Source of the DNA: Cryobacterium algoritolerans
GTDB lineage: Bacteria; Actinomycetota; Actinomycetes; Actinomycetales; Microbacteriaceae
Direction: 5' to 3'
Assembly: GCF_004402785.1 (NCBI RefSeq)
Contig: NZ_SOFP01000045.1
Coordinates: forward strand, 28,551-78,040
DNA length: 49,490 nucleotides
Positions within the stretch are counted from its first letter, which is position 1. Every line of letters starts with the position of its first letter. Below, piece by piece: positions 16,073 through 23,562 of this stretch. A program made the position numbers and the translations under genes. The notes below the pieces were generated by a model. That model saw nothing but the letters and a program-made list of their open reading frames with translations, had not been told where the DNA came from and searched no databases.

Positions 16073-17602
16073 TCAGGCGTGGATGGAGTGGTACCGATCC
16101 ACGGTCAGGAGGCCGGGGGTGAACGGCTCGACCCGGCCCTTGCCCTTCGCCTTCGCGGCGTACATCGCCACGTCGGCCTGGTGCACGAGCTCCTCGATGC
16201 CGACTCCGGCCATGGGCGTCGCGATGCCGATGCTGGCGCCGACCGTCATCGAGTCGCCGCCGACCAGGAACGGCTCTGCCACGGCGTCGATGATTCGCTG
16301 GGCGATTTCGGTGGCCTCGGCCAGGCCGGTGCCGTGCAGGAGGACGGCGAATTCGTCGCCGCCGAGCCGCGCACACACGTCGGTCGGGCGCACCGAGGCG
16401 CGCAGTCGGGCGGCCACCTCGATCAGCACGACGTCGCCGGCCCGATGTCCCAGCTCATCGTTGACGTCCTTGAAGTCGTCCAGGTCGAGGAACAGCACCT
16501 GGAGACCGTCGCCAGTCGCCCCGTCGGCAATGCCCGCCGACAACCTCGAGAGCAGTGAGGCCCGATTATGCAGCCCGGTGAGCGAGTCCGTGCGCGCCTG
16601 ATTCGAGAGTTCCTCGTGCGCCTGGCTATTGCGGACGGCGAGGGCGACCTGGCCGACGAGACCCCGCACGGAGAGTATCGCCTCGGTCGGGACCTTGCCC
16701 GGCGCGCCCACCAGCACCCAGCTCCGCTCTGCCTGACCCTCGAATTCCAGGCAGGCCCACATCAGCGGCTCGCCGACCACGGCGTTCAGCGGCGCCGGGT
16801 CGAGGATCCGGGCACCGGATACCCCCGGCGGAGTGAAGAGGACCTCGACCGGCAGCGTTCCGGGGATGCTCCGGAAGTAGCCGGCGGTTCCCTCGACGCG
16901 CAGGGCGCGGCCGTCGGGAGCGAGCAGGATCAGCCTGAGCCCAGGCGTCGCCGCACAGAATTCCGCCGACGCCGCCCAGGCCAGGGCCAGGATCGCGGCC
17001 GTGCTCGTGGCCCCGAGCAGTTGGGACCCGGTCGCGGCGAGCACGCGGTCGCGCCCCATGCTCTGTTCCCTGGCGATCAGCGACTTGCCCAGCTGGCGGG
17101 CGATCAAAACAGTGAAAAACATGGTGGGGAGAACGCCGAGGAACGCGCCGAAATCGGTCCCGATCCAGTCTTCCCGCACCAGGGGCCAGACCGCGAAGAG
17201 CGAACCGAGGGCCGCGGCGTACACGCTGACCCGCAGGAGTGCCCGCGCGCCGGAACCGTAGAGCGAACGGAACCAGAGCGCGCCGAACATGATCATGACC
17301 ACGGAGAACACTTTCGGCGAGGCCACGGCAAAGGCCATCATGGCCAGCGCGTCGACCAGATCGCTGGCGAGAGGCGTGCTCCGGCGGATGAAGCCGGTCG
17401 CGAGCGAGAAAACGAGCGCGGCGCCGCCGGCGAGCCCCAGGGCCAGCAGTCCATCCCGCGCCGTGAGAAACACTCCGGGAAGGGCCAGGAACACGGATAC
17501 GACGGCCAACCAGAGGAAGAGCCAGCGGGCGCCATCCGAAATGCCCGTCGGACGAGTGAAGACTCCCGCTCCACCGGCGCGGACGGCGGTTACTGTGTTC
17601 AT
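16073..17602 (-). CDS. Membrane-anchored diguanylate cyclase (GGDEF)
   Basis: A 509-aa signalling protein predicted to make cyclic di-GMP from GTP. The N-terminal half has about six membrane helices (WLFLWLAVVSVFLALPGVFL through PTMFFTVLIARQLG). Residues about 190-320 look like a GAF-type sensor, and residues about 335-490 are the GGDEF domain: DSLTGLHNRASLL, FLDLDDFKDVND, intact GGDEF at 414-418, and ADVAMYAAKAKGKGR. The product-inhibition site RPTD (405-408) lies exactly five residues before GGDEF, as in feedback-controlled cyclases. ATG 17602 follows GGAAGAGGA and begins a normal cytoplasmic N-tail; longer in-frame starts run into low-complexity sequence. No EAL or PilZ gene is visible nearby. 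Confidence 0.9.
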   Translation of the reverse strand: MNTVTAVRAGGAGVFTRPTGISDGARWLFLWLAVVSVFLALPGVFLTARDGLLALGLAGGAALVFSLATGFIRRSTPLASDLVDALAMMAFAVASPKVFSVVMIMFGALWFRSLYGSGARALLRVSVYAAALGSLFAVWPLVREDWIGTDFGAFLGVLPTMFFTVLIARQLGKSLIAREQSMGRDRVLAATGSQLLGATSTAAILALAWAASAEFCAATPGLRLILLAPDGRALRVEGTAGYFRSIPGTLPVEVLFTPPGVSGARILDPAPLNAVVGEPLMWACLEFEGQAERSWVLVGAPGKVPTEAILSVRGLVGQVALAVRNSQAHEELSNQARTDSLTGLHNRASLLSRLSAGIADGATGDGLQVLFLDLDDFKDVNDELGHRAGDVVLIEVAARLRASVRPTDVCARLGGDEFAVLLHGTGLAEATEIAQRIIDAVAEPFLVGGDSMTVGASIGIATPMAGVGIEELVHQADVAMYAAKAKGKGRVEPFTPGLLTVDRYHSIHA

Positions 17603-17802
17603 CGATCCGTTCCTCTTCCCGGTGGGCCGGCTGACCATGAGGTCCCGTGCCTTTGCGACCCCGCCTTGCGACGGGTGTGCCTTTCCCTCGGTCGACGGTT
17701 CTCGGCTCGTCCGGGGGCGCACTTTCAACGTAGGCGAGAACCACCGCTTTGTCCTCATAAATGAGGACCCCAGTTCGGGGTGCACGCGAGGTGCGGTGAG
17801 TC

Positions 17803-17847
17803 GCGGAAAAAGCACCCTCCCCATCGCCACGAAGGTGCATTCTCCGC
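17803..17847. repeat. Inverted repeat, possible divergent member of the 22-bp palindrome family
   Basis: GCGGAAAAAGCACC pairs with GGTGCATTCTCCGC in 12 of 14 positions across a 17-nt loop. Read on the minus strand it contains GAGAATGCACCTTCG, similar to GAGAGTGCACTTTTCG of the elements at 33019 and 36539. Confidence 0.45.
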
Positions 17848-17864
17848 TAATCAGAGGGCCGAAC

Positions 17865-17915
17865 GGGACGGGGACGGGGACGGGGACGGGGACGGGGCGC
17901 GGGGACGGGGCGCGG
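17865..17915. repeat. GGGGAC hexanucleotide tandem repeat (G-quadruplex-capable)
   Basis: About six ACGGGG units, then a CGCGGGGACGGGG doublet, ending one base before the SDR stop codon. At least four runs of four G on the plus strand meet the sequence pattern for a G-quadruplex. Confidence 0.8.
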
Positions 17916-17916
17916 G

Positions 17917-18753
17917 TCAGCGCCGCCCGACGACGGAGTCCCTCGACCGGTAGACGCCGAAGACCCGGCCGGCGAGCAGGTCCCACACCGGGAGCGGGAG
18001 CAGTCCCCGCAGTGCTTTGGAAAGGCCGACCGTCCACGGCATCAGGAGCATCGGGCGGCCCGCGAGCATGGCTCGCCACACCCGGTCGACGACCTGCTCC
18101 GGTGTCATCTGCGGGGTGAGCAGGGAGCCGCGGGCGCCCGCGAATATGCCCGTGGTGATGTAACTCGGGCAGACGGTGGTGACCCTCACGTGGCCATGGC
18201 CCTGCCGGGCGAGTTCGAGGCGGAGGGAGTCACTCCAGCCGATCAGCGCGGCCTTCGAGGCGGCGTAGACGCTCATCCCCGGGCTGGACAGCATCCCGGC
18301 GGCCGACGCGATGCTGACGATGCGGGACTCGCGACCGCTCCCCGCGATCATCGCGGGCAGGAACTCACGCGTGATGTACATGGGGGCGAGGGCGTTGATC
18401 TGCATGGTCGGGCGGGTGTCGTCGCCGTTGTCGTGTTCCCAGAAGTAGGAGCCACGCACGATGCCGGCGTTGTTGATCACGATGTCGGGGTTTCCGACCT
18501 CCATCCGCACCCGCTGGGCCGCCTGGGCGATCGCTCCCAGATCGGCGATGTCGACGACGTACGGCGCAATCTGGCTGCGACCATTCGCGCGTTCGTTCAG
18601 GATGGCGGTGGTGACGAACAGCGCCGCGGGGTCACGGTCCCAGAGGATCACGGCCTTCGCCCCCTCTGCCACTGCCCGCTCGGCGTAGAGGCGGCCCATG
18701 CCCATGGCTGCGCCGGTGATCAGCACGAGGGCTCCGGAAACGGTTCGCGTCAT
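17917..18753 (-). CDS. Short-chain dehydrogenase/reductase
   Basis: A 278-aa classical SDR: cofactor motif TGAAMGMG, IVINNAGIVRGSY, catalytic Ser in VSIASAAG and Tyr-Lys in YAASKAALIGW. After the core it keeps a long C-terminal segment (MTPEQVVDRVWRAMLAGRPMLLMPWTVGLSKALRGLLP) found in SDRs annotated as acetoin or cyclohexanol dehydrogenase-like; this amphipathic tail may bind the membrane. The cofactor pocket begins LWDRD after the second strand, and the Asp suggests NAD preference. ATG 18753 is chosen because the Rossmann strand begins right after it and GATGGAGC precedes it. It stands alone. Confidence 0.83.
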   Translation of the reverse strand: MTRTVSGALVLITGAAMGMGRLYAERAVAEGAKAVILWDRDPAALFVTTAILNERANGRSQIAPYVVDIADLGAIAQAAQRVRMEVGNPDIVINNAGIVRGSYFWEHDNGDDTRPTMQINALAPMYITREFLPAMIAGSGRESRIVSIASAAGMLSSPGMSVYAASKAALIGWSDSLRLELARQGHGHVRVTTVCPSYITTGIFAGARGSLLTPQMTPEQVVDRVWRAMLAGRPMLLMPWTVGLSKALRGLLPLPVWDLLAGRVFGVYRSRDSVVGRR

Positions 18754-18830
18754 TGCTCCATCATCCCAAGACTTTCGCCGCGGGACTCCACCGCCCGCCG
18801 AGGGCACACCCCCGTTCGGCGGCAGGATCC

Positions 18831-19118
18831 CTACAGGCTGCGCCGCGCAGCCTCCGTCCAGAGCGCGGCCCACTCCTCGACCTGGGCCGCGGAGCCCGGC
18901 CGCGGATCGGCAACGTGCCGCCGCGCGGGAGCCAGCGGCCCGGCGATCCCTGCGCGAAAGCGCGTAGCGGACGATCGAATGCCACGCCGGCGCTCGGCCA
19001 ACTGGCGGAAGGACCCCAGCCCGCGCCCAGCCGGGCCTGCCATTCTGGCGGCCACCGTCGGATCGGTCACCGTTGCCCCGCCGCCGAAGCCGCCCACCTC
19101 ACCCAGCTCGACAGTCAC
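18831..19118 (-). CDS. Hypothetical small protein (95 aa), uncertain
   Basis: A GTG-initiated frame of 95 codons with no recognised domain. Its third positions are moderately GC-rich and the C-terminus (GSAAQVEEWAALWTEAARRSL) looks like a real amphipathic helix, but the N-terminal part is Gly-rich and no Shine-Dalgarno sequence precedes the start. It fills most of the 379-bp space between an SDR and the glycine-rich membrane protein, divergent from the latter, and its start overlaps that gene's leader region. It may be a remnant or a chance frame. Confidence 0.28.
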   Translation of the reverse strand: MTVELGEVGGFGGGATVTDPTVAARMAGPAGRGLGSFRQLAERRRGIRSSATRFRAGIAGPLAPARRHVADPRPGSAAQVEEWAALWTEAARRSL

Positions 19119-19132
19119 AAAAGGAGAACATC

Positions 19133-19750
19133 ATGGGATTCCTCGACCGCCTCCTTGGCCGCGACGAGCCGGAGCGCCCGCCCGCCCGCCAGGCCGCACC
19201 GAAACGCACAGACGATGAGATCGCCGTCGAACGCTACGAGTACCTGCTGCGCACAGCCCCACCCGAAACGATCGAGCAGGTGCATACCGAGGCGTTCAGC
19301 AAGCTCTCCGAGCAACAGCGGGACCTGCTCTTCAGCCGGCTGAGCGAGAACGCCGATGCCGCCGAGCGCCCCGCGAACGCCGAACCGGCAACGCTCGCCC
19401 AGGCCGCAACCCGCCAAGAACTGCGGCAGCCCGGCACCCTCGCCCGCAGCTTCGGCGGCCAGAGCCAGGGTGGGCTCGGCTTCGGTGGCATGGTCGGCAG
19501 CACCATCCTCGGCACGGTTGCCGGCTATGTCATCGGGTCCGCCCTGATGAGCACGTTTTTGCCGGGCGATGCCGGGGGCGCGGACGCCGGGGGCGACACA
19601 TCCGGCGCTGCCGGCGCGGATGCCGGGGGCGACACATCCGGCGCTGACACGGCCTCCTCCGGCGGGGACTCCGGCAGCGGTTTCGGCGGGGACTCCGGCG
19701 GCGGCTTCGGCGGCGGGGACTTCGGGGGCGGGGACTTCGGCGGCTTCTGA
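19133..19750 (+). CDS. Membrane protein with glycine-rich repetitive C-terminus
   Basis: A 205-aa protein with three parts. Residues 1-90 are a charged cytoplasmic-type domain (MGFLDRLLGRDEPERPP, then ERYEYLLRTAPPETIEQVHTEAFSKLSEQQRDLLFSRL), which looks helical. Residues about 115-145 are one glycine-rich membrane segment (GFGGMVGSTILGTVAGYVIGSAL). The rest is low-complexity Gly/Asp/Ser, with two copies of an (A/G)DAGGDTSGA repeat and a final GGGDFGGGDFGGF. The ATG has AAGGAG 7 nt upstream. Proteins of this shape are common and uncharacterised in Actinobacteria. A G/C-rich hairpin follows the stop (about 19767-19800). Confidence 0.8.
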   Translation: MGFLDRLLGRDEPERPPARQAAPKRTDDEIAVERYEYLLRTAPPETIEQVHTEAFSKLSEQQRDLLFSRLSENADAAERPANAEPATLAQAATRQELRQPGTLARSFGGQSQGGLGFGGMVGSTILGTVAGYVIGSALMSTFLPGDAGGADAGGDTSGAAGADAGGDTSGADTASSGGDSGSGFGGDSGGGFGGGDFGGGDFGGF

Positions 19751-19898
19751 CGATCAACGCCCGGCCCACTCGGGCGCCGGCGCATCGCCGGCGGCGGCCC
19801 GAAACCGGTAGCCTGAGACCGAACAACGGCCCAGGACGGCCGCACAGCCGGCAGGCCCGGCTGGCGTACTTCCGCAACGGAGAACAGGCTGGTGACCC

Positions 19899-20654
19899 GT
19901 GCCAGATGCCGGCATCCTGGTCCTGCTCCGTCACGGGGAGAGCACCGCGAATGCGGCCGGGCTGTTCACCGGTGTTCTGGATGCTCCGCTGTCGGTACGT
20001 GGGATCCGCGAGGCGCACGCCGCCGCCGACCTTCTCGACGAGGCCGGCCTTGCCCCGCAGGCGGTTTTCAGCTCCGAGCTGCACCGGGCCAGGCAGACCA
20101 CCGAGATCGTGACCGCCGATCTACCTGCCCGCCCGGAGCCATTCGCCTCGGACTGGCGGTTGAATGAACGCAACTACGGCGCCCTAACCGGCCGGTCGAA
20201 GGAGGACGTCCGGGCCGAGTTCGGGCAGGAGCAGTACCTGGCCTGGCGCCGCTCGGTGCACACGGCTCCGCCACCGCTCGGTGACGACGCCTTCGCCGCG
20301 CTGCGGGAGACCGCTCTCTTCCGGCGACTACCCGCCGAGGCCCTCACCCGCTCCGAGGCCCTGAGCGAGGTGATGACCCGGGTCGCCGAATTCCATGCCG
20401 AACGGGTGGAGCCGCGGCTCGCGGACGGCCAGACCGTGCTCGTCGTCGCGCACGGCAATTCCCTGCGTGCGTTCTGCGCCGTGCTCGACTCGCTGGACGA
20501 TCACGCCATCCACCGGCTCAACCTGCCCACCGGGCATCCGCTCATTTACCGGTTCGGCGCTGCCCTGGCACCCCGGCAGCTGAGCGGCCGTTACCTGGAC
20601 GCCGTCGGCGCCCTGGCGGCCGCGATCGCCCTGGCCGGCCAGGGCGGCACCTAA
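19899..20654 (+). CDS. Histidine phosphatase, phosphoglycerate mutase-like
   Basis: A 251-aa enzyme of the histidine phosphatase superfamily. The phosphohistidine loop is LLRHGESTANAAGLFTG, followed by SSELHRARQTTEIV, the dPGM-type LNERNYGALTGRSKEDVRAEFG and the second active-site His in VVAHGNSLRAF. The NYG-LTG block and overall length fit 2,3-bisphosphoglycerate-dependent phosphoglycerate mutase (glycolysis, 3-PG to 2-PG), but several dPGM positions differ, for example LFTG/LDAPLSVRG, so I keep the broader name. The start is GTG at 19899 with no close ribosome site; GGAG lies about 15 nt upstream. Confidence 0.82.
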   Translation: MPDAGILVLLRHGESTANAAGLFTGVLDAPLSVRGIREAHAAADLLDEAGLAPQAVFSSELHRARQTTEIVTADLPARPEPFASDWRLNERNYGALTGRSKEDVRAEFGQEQYLAWRRSVHTAPPPLGDDAFAALRETALFRRLPAEALTRSEALSEVMTRVAEFHAERVEPRLADGQTVLVVAHGNSLRAFCAVLDSLDDHAIHRLNLPTGHPLIYRFGAALAPRQLSGRYLDAVGALAAAIALAGQGGT

Positions 20655-20701
20655 CAGCCGGCCGAACGCCCGCCGAGCGCGCGTACCGGTGCCGCCCGGG
20701 C

Positions 20702-21400
20702 CTACTCGCCGACCGTGCCGTCGACGGCCTCGCGGAGCAGGTCGGCGTGCCCATTGTGGCGCGCGGTCTCCTCAATCAGGTGGATGAGGATCCAGCGCAG
20801 ATTCCAGTGCTCGCCGTCCCGGTTCGCGCCGACCGACAGTACCCCGAGGTCGACCCCGGCGACGGCGGCACGACTGCGCTCACACGCCGCCTGGTAGAGC
20901 TCCCGGAGCGACTCCGGGTCGTCCTGGGCCGCCGTGCGGAACTCCCAATCCGGGTCGTCGTCCCAGGAGACGCTGGCCCAGGGCTCCTGCTCCGGCCGCC
21001 CGAGGAAGCGCACCTGGATCCAGTGGTCCTCGACCAGGGCAAGGTGCTTGAGCAACCCGCCGAGGGTGAGCGCCGAGGGCGGCAGTGGCCGGCTCAGCCC
21101 CGCGGCGCCCAGACCTTCGGCCTTCCCGAGCAGGGTCACCCGGTGGTAGTCGAGGAATTGGGCGAGCGTCGTTGCCTCGTCGCCGGCCAGGTGCGGGTCG
21201 ATGCGGTCCATGCAGTCCATGCAGTCCATGCAGTCCATGCAGTCCATGCAGTCCATGCAGTCCATGCAGTCCATGCAGTCCATGCAGTCCATGCAGCCCA
21301 TGCAGCCCATGCAGCCCATGCAGCCCATGCAGCCCATGCAGCCCATGCAGCCCATGCAGCCCATGCAGCCCATGCAGCCCATGCAGCCCATGCAGCCCAT
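20702..21400 (-). CDS. DinB-family (DUF664) protein with start-codon repeat extension
   Basis: The native protein is a four-helix DinB/DUF664 fold of 169 aa from ATG 21211: [46 protein letters not shown] and the metal-site C-terminus [22 protein letters not shown]. Such proteins bind a divalent metal and some use mycothiol. Upstream of that ATG lie 21 in-frame 9-bp units, so the frame stays open to ATG 21400, giving 232 aa with nine Met-Asp-Cys and twelve Met-Gly-Cys repeats. The only Shine-Dalgarno-like sequence, GGAAGTGAG, precedes the distal ATG at 21400 by 7 nt, so the longest form should be favoured. The gene follows the transglycosylase-like gene by about 35 nt on the same strand. Confidence 0.8.
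   Translation of the reverse strand: MGCMGCMGCMGCMGCMGCMGCMGCMGCMGCMGCMGCMDCMDCMDCMDCMDCMDCMDCMDCMDCMDRIDPHLAGDEATTLAQFLDYHRVTLLGKAEGLGAAGLSRPLPPSALTLGGLLKHLALVEDHWIQVRFLGRPEQEPWASVSWDDDPDWEFRTAAQDDPESLRELYQAACERSRAAVAGVDLGVLSVGANRDGEHWNLRWILIHLIEETARHNGHADLLREAVDGTVGE
21212..21400. repeat. 21-unit 9-bp tandem array of start codons
   Basis: On the minus strand there are twelve units ATGGGCTGC (21293-21400) then nine units ATGGACTGC (21212-21292), running into the native start ATGGACCGC. The blocks are perfect and homogeneous, differing at one base. None of the six frames acquires a stop codon inside the array. Confidence 0.97.
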
Positions 21401-21435
21401 GCTCTCACTTCCGCACCCGTGGAGCGCGAACCGGC

Positions 21436-22293
21436 CTAGTACCAGTCCATCGCCTGCGAGTGCGACCAGGCCGAGCACGGGGTTCCGTAACCGCGGCTGA
21501 TGTAGTCCAGGCCCCATCTGATCTGGGTGCTCGCATTGGTCTGCCAGTCCGAACCGACCAAGGCCATCTTGCTGCCCGGGAGGGCCTGCGGAATGCCGGT
21601 GGCGCCGCTGCTCTCATTGAGGGCCGTGTACGACCAGCCCGATTCCTTGGCCCAGAGCTGCGCGAGGCAGGAGAACTGCGACTCACCCCAGCCGTAGCGC
21701 GAGGCGGCCAGGTCGCGGGCGGTGGCGCGCGCACCGTCGGGGGTGTTAGCCGCCGAGAGCGCGCTGGCCGCGGCATCCGCGGCCGCAGCGGTCGCCGCAG
21801 CCGCCGTACGATCCACTTCGACGGCCGCCGCCTGCACGGTGGCCGCGATGGTGCGGGTCTGGCCGGTCAGGGAGATGACCGCGTCGAGGTTGAGGGCCTC
21901 GTAGTTCGCCAGAGACGTGACGGATGCCGTCAGATTGCCGACATCGACCCTGTCCCTGGTCGAGGCCATCACCACCGTGGCATCGCGGAGGGTGTTCTTC
22001 GCGCGCCCGTCGGCGTGCGCCTTCGCCGCTTGGTGCTGGACGGCGAGTTGGTCGTGCCGGAGGCCGGTGCTCTGGGAGAGTTCGGTGGTCGTCGCGATTC
22101 TCGCCTCGCTCGCCCAGCTCGTCTGGGCCGAGGAGGCGGCACCCACGATCAGTCCGGTGAGGGCCAGGGTCGCCACCGCCGAAACGATCGTGGCGCGGGT
22201 GCGCTGCCGCCGTGCGGCGAGAGCCTTTCGGGAGGACGGTGTGGACTCCACGCGGGCACATGGGCGAATCGAAGTGCGGAGGAGGGAGTTCAC
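21436..22293 (-). CDS. Membrane-anchored lytic transglycosylase-like protein (APF C-terminal type)
   Basis: A 285-aa secreted or anchored protein. A membrane segment at about residues 34-56 ([23 protein letters not shown]) is followed by an Ala-rich helical stalk (residues about 70-195, [21 protein letters not shown]) and a C-terminal lysozyme-like domain: [21 protein letters not shown] (probable catalytic Glu at about 217), [19 protein letters not shown] and [25 protein letters not shown]. This C-terminal type occurs in aggregation-promoting-factor and resuscitation-related wall enzymes acting on peptidoglycan. The GTG at 22293 follows GGAAG; a longer ATG frame exists, but its extra N-terminus lacks a convincing signal. 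Confidence 0.8.
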   Translation of the reverse strand: MNSLLRTSIRPCARVESTPSSRKALAARRQRTRATIVSAVATLALTGLIVGAASSAQTSWASEARIATTTELSQSTGLRHDQLAVQHQAAKAHADGRAKNTLRDATVVMASTRDRVDVGNLTASVTSLANYEALNLDAVISLTGQTRTIAATVQAAAVEVDRTAAAATAAAADAAASALSAANTPDGARATARDLAASRYGWGESQFSCLAQLWAKESGWSYTALNESSGATGIPQALPGSKMALVGSDWQTNASTQIRWGLDYISRGYGTPCSAWSHSQAMDWY

Positions 22294-22521
22294 ATGGCTT
22301 CCAGGTTGCGGCGCCAACGGGCAATCGGAGGTGGGGCGCCGGGTCGGTGGACCCGCGGCCGGTGCGGCCGTGCGGGAGAAGATTTCAGTGTGCCCGCACG
22401 GACTGGACAAATCCTCAGTTTTACCTGTGTAACCCATGCACGCGTATGGACATTACGGGGTGGACAGCCCGTCCCGGCACGCGCAAGACCGGGCTTCGCC
22501 GGGCTCCCGGCCGACTGCGCC

Positions 22522-22527
22522 TAGGCT
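22522..22527 (+). promoter_or_regulatory. -10 box of the LLM oxidoreductase gene (leaderless)
   Basis: TAGGCT ends 6 nt before the ATG at 22534, with the same geometry as the box at 3290. There is no ribosome site. Confidence 0.5.
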
Positions 22528-22533
22528 CGAGCT

Positions 22534-23526
22534 ATGCGATTCGGACTGTTTGTACCCCAGGGCTGGCGTCATGATCTGGTCGGGATCGACCCGGCCGAGC
22601 ACTGGGCGATGATGAGCGGCCTCGCCGCACACGCCGACGCCGGCGACTGGGAATCCATCTGGGTCTACGACCACTTCCACACCGTCCCGGTGGCGAGCGC
22701 CGAGGCCACGCACGAGGCCTGGACCCTGATGAGCGCCTTCGCGGCCACGACGAAGCGGGTGCGGCTCGGCCAGATGTGCAGCTGTATGAGCTACCGCAAT
22801 CCGGCTTACCTGGCCAAGGTCGCCGCGACCATCGACATCATCTCCGGGGGCCGGGTCGAGATGGGCATCGGCGCCGGCTGGTACGAGCACGAATGGCGCG
22901 CCTACGGCTACGGGTTCCCCCGGGCCGGCGAGCGCCTCGCCCGGCTCGAAGAGGGCGTCGAGATCATGAAGCAGGCCTGGACGACCGGAACGGCCACCCT
23001 CGACGGCAAGCACTACCAGGTGGACGGCGCGATCGTGCGCCCGCTTCCGCTGCAGCAGGGCGGCATCCCGATCTGGATCGCGGGCGGCGGCGAGAAGGTC
23101 ACGCTCCGCATCGCGGCGCAGTCCGCGAACTACACCAACTTCGACGGGTCGCCGGAGGGGTTCAGCCACAAAAGCACCCTGCTCGAGGACCACTGCCGGG
23201 TGCTGGGCACGGACTTCGGCGCAATCACGCGCTCGGCCAACTACAACACCGTGATCGCGGCGACCGAGGCCGAGGTGGCTGACCGCCTCGACGTGATCGA
23301 GGCGCGGGTCACGCCCCATCTGGGAGCCCAGGGCGCGGCGGACTTCATGGCCGAGTACCGCAGCGGGCAGGCGCAGGGAGTCGGCACGCCAGAGCAGATC
23401 GTCGAGCGTCTGAACGGGATGAAGGGGCGGGGCCTCGGCTACGCGATCCATTACTTCCCGGAAGCAGCCTACGACCGCTCCGGCATCGAACTGTTCGAGC
23501 GCGAAGTCCTGCCGGCGCTGCGCTAG
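22534..23526 (+). CDS. LLM-class F420-dependent oxidoreductase
   Basis: A 330-aa luciferase-like TIM barrel. Signatures are RFGLFVPQGWRHDL, ESIWVYDHFHTVP, VRLGQMCSCMSYRNPAYLAKVAATIDIISGGRVEMGIGAGWYEHEWRAYGYGFPRAGERLARLEEGVEIMKQAW and the late PIWIAGGGEKVTLRIAAQSANYTNF. The sequence N-P-A-x-L-A-K and G-x-G-A-G-W are typical of the F420 group found in Actinobacteria; the substrate cannot be told. It probably needs coenzyme F420 made elsewhere in the genome. It is 36 nt upstream of the methyltransferase gene and may be co-transcribed with it. Confidence 0.88.
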   Translation: MRFGLFVPQGWRHDLVGIDPAEHWAMMSGLAAHADAGDWESIWVYDHFHTVPVASAEATHEAWTLMSAFAATTKRVRLGQMCSCMSYRNPAYLAKVAATIDIISGGRVEMGIGAGWYEHEWRAYGYGFPRAGERLARLEEGVEIMKQAWTTGTATLDGKHYQVDGAIVRPLPLQQGGIPIWIAGGGEKVTLRIAAQSANYTNFDGSPEGFSHKSTLLEDHCRVLGTDFGAITRSANYNTVIAATEAEVADRLDVIEARVTPHLGAQGAADFMAEYRSGQAQGVGTPEQIVERLNGMKGRGLGYAIHYFPEAAYDRSGIELFEREVLPALR

Positions 23527-23562
23527 CGCTTCGCCGCCCACCCGCCGGCACCGACCACGAAG

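Larger units (their letters stand above)
17603..17916. other. Intergenic region upstream of the GGDEF gene
   Basis: No gene is supported here. It holds the GGDEF ribosome site at its left end, an imperfect inverted repeat (17803-17816 with 17834-17847) and a G-rich hexanucleotide array at its right end beside the stop codon of the neighbouring SDR. Confidence 0.6.

Noticed and set aside
17603..18079. N-terminal extension of the GGDEF protein to 668 aa
   Set aside because: The extra residues translate the GGGGAC array (PVPVPV) and antisense of the SDR; ATG 17602 has a good ribosome site.
21212..21400. CRISPR array
   Set aside because: The repeats are 9 bp with no spacers and no cas genes are present; it is a simple tandem array.
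21085..22524. 479-codon plus-strand frame with poly-CSP repeats
   Set aside because: It is the reverse strand of the DinB start-codon array and the transglycosylase-like gene; it has no ribosome site or homologous block.
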